DNA of 64,000 nt from contig JACMZG010001911.1 in the NCBI GenBank assembly GCA_018340805.1, positions 51,698,135-51,762,134 of the forward strand, read 5' to 3'. Below are positions 1-12,899 of this stretch, one piece after another (the stretch's first letter is position 1; the number at the start of each line of letters is the position of its first letter). Under the pieces are notes generated by a model, which searched no databases, was not told the origin of the DNA, and saw only the letters and a program-made list of their open reading frames with translations. Source of the stretch: Microvelia longipes (lineage: Eukaryota; Arthropoda; Insecta; Hemiptera; Veliidae). A program made the translations under genes and the position numbers.

Positions 1-1780
1 AAAATCATGAAAAATATAATATACGATTAACTTAAAAACGTAAGGTAACATACTATAAGTTTCTATTATTAAAATAAAATAAAAATGTTTCTATTCTTAG
101 ATGTAGCAAATTTTTCTAAACAAAGAAATTTTTCCTCTTTTTCCTTTAACCACTAACTTGGTTTGATTATCTTTTCTTTTTGTTTCCATCACCATTAAAT
201 CCAGCTTGGAAGCAACCATTAGCCATCATATTCCTTTAAAAAACTAATATAAAGTAAAGGAATACTTACGATGGTCCTTTACAAGGTAAACACGCAGTGC
301 TATAACCTTTTCACGCGTCTCTTATTCCATTTTTTAAACATAATAAGATTTTCCTTTATTTATTCTAGGATTGTAAAGTGTTAAATTTATTTTATTGTTT
401 GTGTCCACGCTAGTTGTTTGTTGTTTTTATGTTATCTTGTTACTAGCATAAGACGTGTTGTTACTCAATTCTTAATATAGGGTACTTGAATATAATTTAT
501 TATCGGAAATAATACTCTTAAACGTGTATTGTTATTCTGGTTTAAAAACTTGTTATTGTAGCAGCAGATTTCTATGTAAAGATAATTTCTTAGTACGATA
601 CAAGCACTTAAAATGTTTTCGCGTAAAATCTTACTCTACACATTATCCATACATTTATTGTCAAACTATGCGAGTAGACGATTGTAGTTATAGTAAAATG
701 GTTGCTTATTTTTAGTGAAGCATCACAATAAGAATTACGGTAGTGTTTTATCTCTTGGCCAAAGTCAAATCTAGTGCATAACCAAGACTTTTAATGATTA
801 TGATGACCAACGTTTCTTGGTAATCTTGACAATATTTATCAATAAGCTGTATAATATGACGTAGTCATTACGTTATTAGAATTAAAGGCCTCGTAACATT
901 TCGGTCAATTATATTTAACAGTTTTTTAATTAACAATGTATAATTAATGAAACTGGGTATAGGCAAAATTTAGGACCCTCATAGTAGATTCATTATAATA
1001 CTATAGTGTGTCTGCCTTGTAGTTTAAAGTGTATGGAGGTTTGGTTTAACAGTGAGGGCACGTGTTGTTCCTAGTTTTTACTAGACTATTTGGGTCAATA
1101 AAAATATGTTTGATTGTTTAAAAAAGCATGAGAGGAACCAGAAATTTACGGCTCTTCTGTCTAAATAGATGAAATATACCTATATACTTGAAATTAAAAG
1201 GAGTCGAACACTATCTTAGGGAGCAAAAAGGGCCCCAACAACGCCTATTTGCCTGGCAGTTACTACCAGTCCAATATATTTCTAATACTAACAATCAGTT
1301 ATATTTAACAATTTTAACATAGTCAGTTATAATATTCTACGTATCAGTTGAAACTTGCAGTGGCTTAGCAATTCAATTTTTCTAGGGTGCCTAAGTACGA
1401 GCTTTAATTCATAATAAATAAAGCAAGCCAATGTAAAAATTCATCTCTTAATTGTATTTTTTGATATGTGGGGACCTGAGATTTTCCCGCCTCCCTTTCC
1501 CAAGACCCTGGAAATATGTAGATAATGTGCATAACTATGTAATTAACTCCTTTTGGTCGTAATTTTCCTCTTTAAATGATGACCATATATCGCCACAGGA
1601 GTGGATGTGGATGTGGAACTCGCTTATGCCAAGTCTGACCTACATAAATATTCAATAAAAATTAGTGCAACATTAAAAAAATTAAAATTTAAAGGTCTAT
1701 GGAACTGGACGGGGTCTATACACTAAAAAATTGGATCTATTTGTCAAACAAATATTCATATCAGATTCATGTATTATTCA
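1..1780. other. AT-rich non-coding stretch
   Basis: No supportable gene. Open frames are short and of random composition. On the minus strand a GTAAGT donor-like site lies at about 263-269 beside 42 open bases, but no acceptor or further exon accompanies it, so no exon is called. A CAG acceptor-like site near 1598 precedes about 40 open codons on the plus strand, but a second frame is equally open there. Confidence 0.6.
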
Positions 1781-1791
1781 GTTTTCTTTAT

Positions 1792-1946
1792 ACACACACA
1801 CACACCACACACATACATACATACATACATATAATATATATAATATATATATATATATAATATATAATATATATATATATATATATTATTAATATAATAT
1901 ATATATATATATATTATATATATATTATATATATATATAATATATG
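1792..1946. repeat. Compound microsatellite (CA)n-(CATA)n-(TA)n
   Basis: A short CA run, then CATA tetranucleotides, then a long interrupted TA tract with periodic TAAT interruptions. This is the first of about nine long TA arrays in the window. Confidence 0.95.
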
Positions 1947-3140
1947 TTAAACTGTTGTTAAACTATAAAGCCGTTTGCGTGTATTCTCAAATATGATTGA
2001 CATAACAAGCAACCATATTAATTATATTTTCTTTCCTGTTGGTACAACTGAAAACTCCTCCCACTATTCCAAAAAAAACATTTGTCATTTATTATTACCT
2101 TGTTTAAGTGTTACATGAAAATAGGGTTTAAAAATTAATTTCATGGATATATATCATACTCTAAACGAGATTCTAGTTTTTTAAAAGTTCCCCCTAATGT
2201 ACACAGATGAGTTGGACCACTAATAGATCTATTAAAAATGGAGGGTCTTTTTTAGAAGATACGTAAACTTAATGGAGAGGTTGGCCAAACATTACAAAAA
2301 ACCCATTTTTTAAAGAGTTGTTAAAAAAAGGTTTTGGTTCTCGAAGAGTTTTTGATGTCCATATGTTTTAATGGATTTAGAACCCCGTGCATTACTCCTA
2401 TACCAGAAGGTTTTTAATTTTTTTTGTTAGTTAATGTTTTGATCGTTTGGGTGTTTAGAGGCGCCAGTGGTTTAAGATCATCAGCGTATTTCGACTGTCA
2501 TGATTTGAAGATAAATTTGTGATAATTATGATTATTCTTCAACAAATATTTGGATCAGATAGTTAAATACTAGAAGAGAGGAATGAAAATAAAACTTAAT
2601 GACTATCACGTGCTTAAGTGCTTTACAGATAGATTCATCATTTTAATTTAGACTTGAATTAGAGTTTTAATAAAAAAATATTAAATATTTAAGTTTTGCT
2701 GTTTAATAAAAGCATTACGATTTGCTAAGATACGTTACATCACTATTTTATCTTTTACATCAAAGAAGATACTTTTAATTTAAAGAGTTGTTAAAGAAAG
2801 AACTGTGTAACCGTCTCTATAAACAAGACGGTTACACCATAGGATAATCTATAATTTCTGTGAATCGTTTAAAAATATTGCTGTTTAAGTGGACTTTATG
2901 GTGTAGGTTTAATGAAATACCTTACTGTAAAATGTGTAAATCAATACAATTTTTAAACTGAAAATGATAAAAATATAATGCAGAAACAGCAGGGACCTGT
3001 AACTAAGAGACAAAAATGTGCTTCTTTAAAGCATCTTTTTCAAAGGAAATGACGCTCAGATTTCTGCAAATTGGAAAGCTGTTTTACCGACAACTCTTGA
3101 GACGATTTCTTTTATAGTAGTCATTACACGCGACCATATT
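1947..3140. other. AT-rich non-coding stretch
   Basis: Nothing gene-like is seen. Frames are closed in all directions and no repeat shared with the rest of the window was recognised. Confidence 0.55.
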
Positions 3141-3642
3141 GTCCAAGAGCCAGGCCTAAAAAATGTGACTCATTTTGTACTACTTCAAACCTAATTTTTC
3201 TGAAAATATACCTTAAATAATGAAGTGAAAGTATAGTCTGCCTATCCAGAGTGGAGCCCTTCATATGAGTGCGCTCACTCAAAATATTAGAAAATCGCAC
3301 AAATCTCACTTTTCTTGCAATAAGTGGTTCCCTGTAGGTCGTGTGCAAAACATGAAGGGAACATTTTTTAAAGCTGACAAAGTTTGCTATAAAACTAGTA
3401 AATTCGTCAAAATCAAATAACTACAAGTAAAGTTATGTCATTTGTAAAATGGCCAAAAAAATGCACAAAAGACAATATTTTTTCAAAGAAATTAGCTGAC
3501 TTTGCATAAATTAACCATTTTTAGTGTTATTGAAAGAGCCATAACTTTGGTTGTAGTTATCCGATTTTGATGATTGAACACTCGTTTTACAGAACATTTT
3601 ATCAGCTTTAAAAATGTTCTTTCCATGTTCCGGCTCTTGGAC
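3141..3642. mobile_element. MITE (family 1), short copy
   Basis: The ends are an inverted GTCCAAGAGCC / GGCTCTTGGAC. The interior matches the longer copy at 40,529-41,184 in the same orientation through most of its length. Shared blocks include the CCTATCCAGAGTGGAGCCC block and the CATAACTTTGGTTGTAGTTAT block. This copy has lost most of its right terminal inverted repeat by internal deletion near 3,620. It has no coding capacity, so mobilisation would have to be in trans. The transposase superfamily cannot be assigned because the target duplication is not clear. Confidence 0.75.
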
Positions 3643-4069
3643 TTATAGTGTATGGAGACATCTTGTGTTCTATTATAGATTAAAACAGGGAAATTTAAAT
3701 GGAGTTTGCTGTGTAGTGAATTTCGAAAGGATAAATAAGGTAATGAGATTGGAGTCATAGAGGGGAAGGATGTGAATTTTCTCCTACCTAACATTTTAAA
3801 TATTGAATTAACACAAGATAATAATTACCTATAGATTACAAAAATAAAATAAAGAATATTACTTTATCGTCTTTTTATCAACATCTTTAATCAGCAAAGT
3901 TAATATTTATTTTCTCCGCTGCTTATTAATAAGCTGATATACGCCATATAACCACTGTCACATATAATTTAACATTTTTAGCGTTAAAAATTAAAACTCG
4001 AAGCTATAATAATTAATAAAAAATTAATAATTCTTAATAAGAATTATTAAAGAGCAGGTAAAGAAGTAG
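3643..4069. other. AT-rich non-coding stretch
   Basis: No gene seen. It contains a small interrupted palindrome (arms AATTCTTA / TAAGAATT) at about 4,030-4,046, next to the Rep-A remnant. Confidence 0.5.
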
Positions 4070-4255
4070 AAAAACGGGTATGGGGTACATCGGAACTTTT
4101 CACACAAACACTCAGATAGACAACTTTGCGAAAACCACTGAGGTGCCTTTAAAATACCTGAAACGGTTAATTCCAGTTTCATCCCGGTTTCGGATTTTTT
4201 TGCGAACACAATACTTTTCTTATATACCTACAGTATAAATGAGGAAAAGTAAAAA
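4070..4255 (-). repeat. Rep-A copy, internally deleted
   Basis: Both ends of the dispersed Rep-A family are fused within about 185 bp. The AACGGGTATGGGGTACATCG terminus joins directly to the opposite terminus (ATCCCGGTTTCGG ... TATAAATGAGGAAAAGTAAA). The central ~650 bp present in longer copies is missing. Confidence 0.8.
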
Positions 4256-5860
4256 TAAGCTTAAAAGGTGACACAATCATCATTTTAATAAAAATGACTC
4301 CGACCAACCGCAGTCTACTGCTAGATTTTAAGTTTTTAGCAAGGCTTTAGTAATAAGTTCTTAATCTTGTATTAGAATTAAATTTAATTAAGACTGACTC
4401 TACTAAGTAACTGCCAACTTTAACTTTGTTATTTAACTTAATTATTGCAAGCTGGTCGTTACCGGAAGGGTTTCGCATTGTTTGTTCCACCACCCCCGTT
4501 AGTTTATTTTTACCATTGTAATATTTCTTTATACTATATATGATTATATATTACAATATATTGTAGGCGTGGTTCACAGACTGCAGCTGTTTTAACAGTT
4601 GTCCTTTCATGTCTTCGGGACAGTTTTTTTATTCATCGTCCTTACATCGGGGTTTTGTGTGATGTTCGCTAAATGATTTTTTGAGGGCACTCCCACTCGT
4701 TCCCTCGAGGGGTTGTTAGAGTAACGTTTTGACACGCTTTTTTCATATTGAGCGTTGGAAAATAATTATTTTCATTATAATTGAATAAAAGAAAGTCCTT
4801 CACCACTGAAAGTTATAGAAAATTGTATCTAGAAAGTTGTCAAGTGCAGCCATTTTCTTTTTTTGTCTCTAAGGATGGGCGTGACTTTATTTTAAGGATC
4901 GAAACGTGTTTCCAATCAAGTTAGTACGAATCATATTTAAGCTCAAAACTTGTTAAAGTGATAAGTCCCTTATCAAGGACCAAGTTAACTAATTTCTTAT
5001 TTTATTAAGAAATTGTTAACTTTTTTAGACTGTTTTTAGAACTTGGTACTCGTTAAACATTAATTTTTATAAATACTTAAATATAATATTTGATTTCAAA
5101 GTATTCGTTAAACTTTTGTAATTTAGAAAAAAATGAATTAATAATAAGTAGTCAATTATTATGTAAACGTTATTAATGGTCTTTTGATAAATTTTAATAA
5201 TATATTTCTGCCTAAAAATATACAATATACTTTATTATTATTTTATTTGAATTTATCTCCATTGTAATACTTTGATTTTTTCAAGACACGCAATCGGACA
5301 GAAAAAGCATTATGTGTACACATTGGTACAATAGGATTAATGATAAAGATCCGTTGTTTACGTATGAAAGAAAAAGAGAACAAACTCTTTTAAAATTTTA
5401 GTTTCTTTAAAACATGCATATGCCTGGTGACAAAAAAGGCGAGATATCCATGATTAATTTTTACATCTTATTTTTAATAAATTTATTAGGGCTTTACAGA
5501 GAAATTAAAACTTCTATTCTTATAATCCATATTCGCCTTCTCCTTATATTATACATATAAAATTAAAATGCACAATTAAATCAGTCTTTAAATAGATTAT
5601 AAATAAAAAGGATTCACAATTCTGGTTATGAAAATAGGAAAATTGAAAGTTTGTATGAAATAAGATGTATCACACGAGTATACCTTGAGTAGAAGGCAAA
5701 ATATATTTTAGGAGAGTATACAAGTAGTTTTAATTCCTCTATAGTGTCCAGACTTAATAGTCTAATTAGGTTTTAGATTTTAAATTAATATTTGAAATTT
5801 TTTGTAAGTGATTATTATAGGTTAATGCATTAGGAATTTCATAATGCCAAGCTTCTGTAC
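4256..5860. other. AT-rich non-coding stretch
   Basis: No gene or clear repeat. A small GC-richer pocket lies at about 4,680-4,725. The rest is low-complexity AT DNA with closed frames. Confidence 0.55.
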
Positions 5861-5869
5861 TTTTTTTGT

Positions 5870-5950
5870 TTGATTTTTATACCAAGTTTCAATCCGATTT
5901 AGGGAAGGGTTTTGAAAGTTATCGTGACACAAAAAAGCGAATAGGAACTT
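5870..5950 (+). repeat. Dispersed repeat 'Rep-B' fragment
   Basis: Contains TACCAAGTTTCAATCC followed by GAAAGTTATCGTG. The same block recurs at about 24,060-24,245 and 25,610-25,765, where it runs into a (CA)n/(TA)n microsatellite. Here no microsatellite follows. Confidence 0.5.
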
Positions 5951-6164
5951 GTACATTCATAGATACAAATATATCTTGATTCTTGATTATAAGCCCCCAT
6001 CAAAATACCCACCTTCCTCTCTTTATGACCCTAATGTCATAAGCTTACTTTTTTTGGAAATATACGCTAAAAACAAGGCACTTTCATATCAGGCGAAATT
6101 TGTTAGAAATGGGTTTAATTTTAATAAGAGAACTACTAGACCTATTAAGAAAAGAAAAATAAAA

Positions 6165-6270
6165 AATCTCTCCACAGAAAACTTTGTTTATTTACAAATT
6201 ACGCAAAGTGCTTTCGACCTAACAAGAGGCCATCATCAGTCTGACAAAACAAATAAGAAAATACGAAATT
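6165..6270 (-). repeat. Rep-C copy
   Basis: On the plus strand CTCTCCACA is followed about 60 bp later by GGCCATCATCAGT. Read on the minus strand this is CTGATGATGGCC ... GAAAGC ... TGTGGAGAGA, the core of the Rep-C family, also at 10.5, 18.6, 49.15 and 52.45 kb. Confidence 0.75.
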
Positions 6271-6521
6271 AAATACTCAATTTTATTTTTATTGTTATTT
6301 TGTTATCTTTGAGTTTTTTAATTTTGTATTTTCTTATGGAATCGAAATACAAAATTCGATTATTTGGAATAATCGATTGTTTGATAAACTATAGATGTAA
6401 TATCGAGATTTACCTATTGATACATTTAATAAGAATGACTAGACACAACACAAATGTTCCCGAGGTTTCATCAAATTCAATTAAGTAAAATCAAAGTGTA
6501 GATTAGTTCAGAGTTGCGTTG

Positions 6522-7242
6522 TTTTTACTTTTCCTCATTTATACTGCAGCTTTATAGTAAAAGTTTGGTGTTTGCAAAATAATCGGGCTTTCACTTGAAT
6601 TATTCCTTTAAAGAGTTGTTTTCACAAAGTTGTCTGTCTGTGTGTTTGAGTGTCTGTTTTCATCGTAGCTGCTAGCTTATTTATGCTATAGAGAGTTGAA
6701 ACTTGGTACGAAAATCAATATTAAGGTCTAGATGTGTTATCTGGAAAATATTTGATAGCATCGTCAACCCGCAATAATGAACCAGCTACAATTTAGAAAA
6801 TGCATAAAACGCGGAATAATTTGTTGATCGTTAAGAGATTTGGCGCACTCCTGTAGTTATTTGTAGTCACAGGTTTCATAGATAACACATGCAAACATAT
6901 GTTTTAAGTTTCATCTCATTATCAGCATTAGTTCAATATTTATCAAATGACTTGTACACGTTGTTTAAAAAATTGAAAAAAATCAAAAATAATCTAATTG
7001 AGTTTATTAATTAAGTAGAAGTAAATTTCTTTATGTAATAAATAAGTATACTTAGATCGTTTCAATACGGCAAGTATATCAACGGTTGTTGTTAGATCAT
7101 AAAGATCAAGCGAGCGAGGTCAGTGCCTGCATGATCACTGGGGATTAGTCAAATGTGTTTAATATGTGAGGACGAGCGAAGCGAGCCTGAATGTTGTGAC
7201 GAAAAGTTCAAAGGTACCTCGTGCCTGATTTTTATAGCTTAG
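6522..7242 (+). repeat. Rep-A copy, near full length
   Basis: Starts with TTTTACTTTTCCTCATTTATA and ends near AGGTACCTCG. It carries the family landmarks in order: the GTTATCATCGTAGCT-like block, GAGAGTTGAAACTTGGTAC, CAATAATGAA, the TTTCAATACGGCAAGTATAT block, and GAGGACGAGCGAAGCGAG near 7,170. No open reading frame is conserved with other copies. Confidence 0.85.
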
Positions 7243-9784
7243 TTTTAAAAATAGCGATGTGTTTTATTGAGTATGATTGTATTGATGGATTATTCTTTCT
7301 TTGAACAAAAGAGGTGGTCAATGTCAGTCTAACAACTGACAATAATTATTACTAAATATAAGGGACTATCTTTCCATATCTAATTTGCTTATGTTAGATT
7401 ACTGATAATTACTTCTAATTTAATAAAATGCAGATAATACCCGAGACACATAATGATATCAGGTGTTATGATTCTATGAAATCTGTCTTGCAGATTCCTT
7501 TTTTTCGAGCAATAAGATAAACATTTCCTTTTCTTGATACCTTTTGATAAAGAAAATATTAAAATTCACGTACTTCCTACTTTCCTTTTTTAAACGAAAA
7601 TAACTTGAAAAATTACTGGTTATACATTTCTTTTAGGTTCTATAGATTGGATCCTTTAGATGTCCTTTTGCTTTCGTATCTTCACGAGGGGATGTATGTG
7701 TATTGAAATTTTAAATATAAGGTAATGAAAAACTATAAAAGGTTCAGGAAGAATGTGCTTTTATGATGATTAGGGATTGAGGGATGCAAAAGGAAGTCGA
7801 TTATCTTCAACGAAAAATGTTTTGATAAGGGTGACAATAGGAAAATAAGGCAAATTTGTTAATAGGTGAATACAAGGACAGATGCAATAGTGGACTAAAC
7901 ACGCCCACTCAGCACGAGTACCCTAAAGGCCTCTTCATGTACATTTGTACACGCACAAACCGTCCTCAAAAAAAGAACAATAACTGTAATTCTAACCCTC
8001 AAGCGAAAGATAATTCTAGTTATTATGAATATATAACGGGTGGGAATATTATTATTCTGTTTGAATTGTTTTGTCAAAAGATTTTCTACTTCCTGCATTT
8101 TGTCAGTTTAGTAAGCAGAGAAAATATCGCTTCAAGTAAACACGCTATTAAATAAATAAATAGAAATACATGATAAAATCCTTACCATTATTATTTATTG
8201 TGTGTGTCTCCATAATACCACATGAGAATCTGTTTAGGGCACAGAGGAGACTAGATTTCATTAGATTAAATTGATTAACATTAGCATAAATTAGCTTCAT
8301 TTGACGTGAATATGCTACGTGTAATTAGTGAAATATAGTTTATTTAATTTAATTTAATCAAGGTATGAAATTTATTCTCTTCTCTTGAGAATAAATAAAA
8401 TGAAATTAATAAAATTTATGTATTCTCTTGAGCCCTAAACTTATTCTCATTTTTTACCATGTTTTCCTACATTTTTTTTTTTTATATTTTCGAATCATAA
8501 TTTATGTTTTGTTGCTAAGTGTCTATATTGATTTGTTCCTTAGGAAACGTTTATAAGGCTGTTAATATTGGCTGGTAGGGTGATCACCTTGACATGAATA
8601 GACTATAGTCTGCTCAAGTTCGTTCATTAGGGGACTATAGACCCTAAAACTTTTTTTTTACTTTTTAATTAAGTTAGAACAAAGTTACATTATAAACATT
8701 GGTTTTGAATGTTTAACTTTCCCAATCAAGAGTGTTAGTTTGCATCTGGACCAGTTTGCTATAACTAATCCCAAAAAGTATAACTGCTATGTTCTTACTT
8801 GCTCAAAACCTGATACATATACATCTATCTAAAATACTGCTGATAAATAATATTTATTTGCTGGAAAATACCAAGTCTTGTACATTAGCGTCGTCATAAT
8901 AGCATATTACAACATTTTTAATCCATCCTAGTAATTAAACATTTGCTTTTTTTTAACTTTATTGATTATTGTCTACATAAATGTATTGGACATAGTGCTC
9001 ATGCTGGTTAAGTGACTTGGCAGTCTTGATAGGAGGAATCACCAGTGGTGATATCCTTGGCGTGGTTAGGTAAATGTTGACATTTGCCTTGTAAAGGTAA
9101 AATTTACAAAATTTTTATTATAAAATTATTTAAATATGTAATATAAATAAATAATTCCATTTAAATAGCGCTGTATTAATTACTCCTAAATAATGCTATA
9201 TCTTTAGCTGTCCCAGACTTCAAGGAGAATCGCGAAAAGAGTTTCAATTGGCATTAGGCTGTCCTTGCGCCTGAAACAGTAAACTGTTTAGTTTGCTTTC
9301 TTGGTGCGCAATAATTGAGTCTTGATTCCAGGCTTACTTTTTATTTTTATTTTGATAAAGATAAGATGACACTCGTCTCTATTACGTTATATTTTTGGCA
9401 CGTAATAATATCGCTGTCACTGTTTTTTATTGTAGTTATGATGATCCAGATCTACTTCAGGTTCGTGTTAGCACAGAGAAGACTAGAGAAAGCATAGCCT
9501 ATCTCATTACATTTTGAGGCCTGAAACATCTTTATTGGGCTCTCAGGGGCTCTGTGTATTCTCATTGAAACCTCTCCCAAGAGTAAGTTGAGGTTATAAC
9601 AAATCAATTTTTGCACATTGATTGTATTTTGATTTGTAATTTTAACGTTCTACTGTATAAGTTACTGAAATTTTGTTCTCATTATTTGATTGTATTTATA
9701 AAACGAGGTGGTCAGGTTATTTTCGATGTTTCAGAATTTAACCTATTCGGCCTCTCTAGTAATAATATCTTTATGCGTGTAAGT
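7243..9784. other. AT-rich non-coding stretch
   Basis: No gene can be supported. The open frame near 7,856-8,155 has no recognisable domain, no conserved composition and no splice context. A palindromic TTCTCTTCTCTTGAGAA-like segment lies near 8,373-8,392, and a short ATCACCAGTGGTGAT palindrome near 9,038. Confidence 0.55.
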
Positions 9785-9822
9785 ATCAAAGTCGATAGGC
9801 AATAATACCTATCGACTTTGAT
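9785..9822. repeat. Perfect 15-bp hairpin
   Basis: ATCAAAGTCGATAGG and its exact reverse complement are separated by an 8-nt loop. There is no U-tract or other signal that would mark it as a terminator, and the context is eukaryotic. Confidence 0.9.
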
Positions 9823-10525
9823 TCTATAACTAAATACAAAAGGCAAACGTTCATAGATAGACTTAAATAAACTTCAAAAGGCTAATAGAACTTTCTCTGC
9901 TGTAAATCTTTCGCTCTAATGCTGTTCTACTAGTATTACTCTCTCTTTAACAAGATCACAAATAAAAAATACATTGATTACAGATATTTGAAGCCAGCCG
10001 GAGTTTGATGGCACTAAGCTTTAATAAATCGCCTTTTTTCGATACGCCAATACAATGATAATACTATGGGAATGTCACAATGCATTAAAACTAAAATCGA
10101 ATAAGTTAATACTGCCATTTCCTTTTAGCTGCAAAAAAATTGTTTAGCTACAAAAAATGCTGCAACCCATTTTAGTAATTGGACTTGACGTATTAAGTAA
10201 CTATAATTGAGTAATTCTAGAAGATTTATAAAAAATAAACAAAGGATAAAAAGTTTATTGTAAAAAATACATGAGCTAATATTTTGTTCTACCTCCTCTT
10301 TAGAATCAAAAGAAGAAGGGATAGAAATATAAAAAAAAATGGTTTGAAAATTCGCTAATTCCGGGTGTTAATTCTTCTCAAGTATATCGTCAATCATTTC
10401 TAGTGTATCGTCAATACACGATATTGAAATTCCCTTAAGAACACAGGAATTGCTTTACAAGAACCTCCTAAATTGTTTGTGTCTTGCTGTGACAAGATAC
10501 CTATGTGTTTTATGGGTGAAAAAAA
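9823..10525. other. AT-rich non-coding stretch
   Basis: No gene seen. It holds a local near-duplication (CTAGTGTATCGTCAATACACG next to TATATCGTCAATCAT) at about 10,380-10,425. Confidence 0.5.
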
Positions 10526-10527
10526 AA

Positions 10528-10612
10528 AGAGTCTCTCCACAAAAATATTTTATTGGCAAAGCGCTTTCAACCTAACATGAGGCCATCATCAGTGCCTTAG
10601 AGTAAAGATGAA
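10528..10612 (-). repeat. Rep-C copy
   Basis: GTCTCTCCACA, then GCAAAGCGCTTTCAACCT, then GAGGCCATCATCAGTGCC on the plus strand. It reads as GGCACTGATGATGGCCTC ... GTTGAAAGCGCTTTGC ... TGTGGAGAGAC on the minus strand. This is one of the best preserved copies of the core. Confidence 0.8.
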
Positions 10613-12180
10613 ATTAATAAACCATGACACAAATAAAATTAAAAAACCACAAATAACTAATTCTTCCTCTTAGATGGTAAAAGCTCGGTGAGCCGTGAAA
10701 GACTCCACTGGTGCTCAATTTATCTAAACGTATGTGTTTATTTATTTAAATTTCGCGCGCACTTAAAGTAACTAAAGATACGATTTTAGGATTTTTTTCT
10801 TTATAGCGAAGGAAAAATAAGCTTATGTCATTTAGATTAAGACTTATCAACATCTTGTTCCTTATTTACGTTTATATTAAAAAGAAAGAAACATTACAAA
10901 TGAAGCATCAAGGGTAAAGCCTGTGAGACATTTTTTTGCGTTAAAAAAGTAGTGTAAAAAAAAGTTAGGATTTTAAGTAATGGGGATTAAGTTTATACTT
11001 AGCTCCTTTAAGTAGAACGGGAAACGGAAGGAAATAGGATATCTACTTAGAGGGAGACCGTGAGATAGGGTATGAATGAATAGGGTACTAATAGCCATCC
11101 CTGGGGCAGACCCAACGTGTGCTCATTCAATAACTGTGGTGCAAATACTAATTCATAGGGTATTCGTAGGGTAGTAATGCACACTGATAACACGTGACCG
11201 CTTGAGGCATCAAGAATTACTTTGATGAATTAGAAATGAAGAAAAGATTGTCAAATTAAATGAAGTATAAATAGAAAAGGGTTTCTTGATTGCAATTTAT
11301 TGAGATGGGGGTTAAATATTTAATAGCCAAATTTTTGTAGGAAGAAGTTGCTTCGTCATAACAACAAGTTCAAGTTTATTTTATAAAGTAAGAAAAGAAA
11401 GTTGCTCCTATCTTTTCTAACAAGTAGCTAAGCTTAGAAATAACTTGTCTCATCCTACTGAATAAAAAATAAATATTTTCTAGATATTTATCTAAAAGTT
11501 CGTTTTTCAGAATCTCATATATTTTTTTGTGTTTAAGGTACATCATGCATGGAGACAATAAATAAAAATAAAAATTTATAGAAAATTGAAAAAGTTATTG
11601 AAAAAATCACACATTTCAATTTCCTAACTGCCAAGGTTTTAAAATTTTATAAATTATTTACTCTTGTTCTATTTATTTATTACTTGATAGAAAATTAAAT
11701 GTATTTACTTCACTATAATTATATCTTCATAAACACGACAAATTATACTATTCGAGAATCACGAATATTTTATTTTATAGCTTTATTTATTTTATTTATG
11801 TAGCAATTAAAACTGTAGTTTACATTATGTAAACACCATTTCTGTAACGATGTATTAAGTAACTGATTATTACTGTTATAAACTAGCAATCGATCGATTT
11901 AATTATACTGGTGTTGAAACTTTTTCAGGTATTGTATTATTTAGGCTCAATACTGAAATATATCTAACAATTTAACTAATTGATAAGTAAAAAAAATGTT
12001 TTATCAAAACTAACGTGTATTGTGCAAAGCAATGATTAAAAATTATATAAGCCGAGATAATTATTAAGGTCTTTAATTTTATGGATAAATCAAACGTTTT
12101 CTTTGATACAAAACTGTCGCTGAAACTGTTAAGAAATAGAAAATTTAAGAAAAATTGGGTACAAGTGCTTTTAACCTTAA
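10613..12180. other. AT-rich non-coding stretch
   Basis: Nothing gene-like. A modestly GC-richer segment at about 11,030-11,220 has no open frame or known motif. Confidence 0.5.
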
Positions 12181-12184
12181 AATA

Positions 12185-12640
12185 TAAATATCGGATACGC
12201 TACTCTCGATCTCACTCTTTTGAACTCGCTTCACTCGTCCTGTTAAAGTAGAAAATATAATCTGTTTTACCGGTCACCCATCTAATTATTGAATAAGAAA
12301 AGTATACTAAAACTGTATACTGGAGTAAAACGTTGTACTTTCTCGTTGTACATAGAAGGAATGGAATTGTAACAAATTTCAACTAAATTCGGTAATTTTT
12401 TAATTGTAACAAATTTCAACTAAATTCGATGATTTTCTAATTATAACAAATTTCAACTAAATTCGATGATTTTTTAATTGTAACAAATTTCAACTAAATT
12501 AGATGATTTCTAATTATAACAAATTCAACTAAATTCGATGATTTTTAATTGTAACAAATTTCAACTAAATTCGATGATTTTCTAATTGTAACAAATTTCG
12601 ACTCAATTCGATTGGAACGCATTTTGGAAAGTCCTTACAT
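12185..12640 (-). repeat. Rep-A copy with internal minisatellite
   Basis: The left part (TATCGGATACGCTACTC, AACTCGCTTCACTCGTCC, ACCGGTCACCCATCTA) is the Rep-A terminus in minus orientation. The right part has been replaced or expanded by the 38-bp tandem array at 12,365-12,612. The array's unit (TTTCAACTAAATTCGAT) resembles the Rep-A block TTTCAACTCAATTC. Confidence 0.75.
12365..12612. repeat. 38-bp minisatellite, seven copies
   Basis: Seven head-to-tail copies of a unit of about 34-38 bp containing AACAAATTTCAACTAAATTC and a GATGATTTT spacer. Copies differ by small indels in the T-run and by AATTGTAAC/AATTATAAC alternation. Confidence 0.93.
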
Positions 12641-12899
12641 CAAACTGACCCTGAACAACACCATGAAACAGGATACAAACAATAATAATAGTATTTACTC
12701 AAAAATTTTAAATTTAAAAAGACCCCCTAAAAATACATTGCCTCCGTCTACAATTACAAATCACCGTTGAGTTAATAGTTTGTCCCTGACTCCTTAATCT
12801 TTTTGTTTACTGACCTTTTTTTGTCATTTTTTTCTAAATTATTTTCAATTTTATAAGTTTCGCTTAAAAAATGTTTGCATTACAATTTTAGTTTTATTA

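Noticed and set aside
3492..3794. Minus-strand 100-codon frame
   Set aside because: Most of it lies within the MITE at 3,141-3,642 and it is not conserved in the 40.5-kb copy.
7856..8155. 99-codon plus-strand frame and its 67-codon antisense partner
   Set aside because: No domain, coding-like composition or splice context on either strand.
10540..10612. Hammerhead-ribozyme resemblance of Rep-C (CTGATGA ... GAAA on the minus strand)
   Set aside because: The CUGANGA and GAAA boxes are there, but the base after the first box is T rather than the usual G. Stem II is only weak GGCC/GGTT pairing, and no stem III with a GUC/AUH cleavage site can be built. A covariance-model search would settle it.
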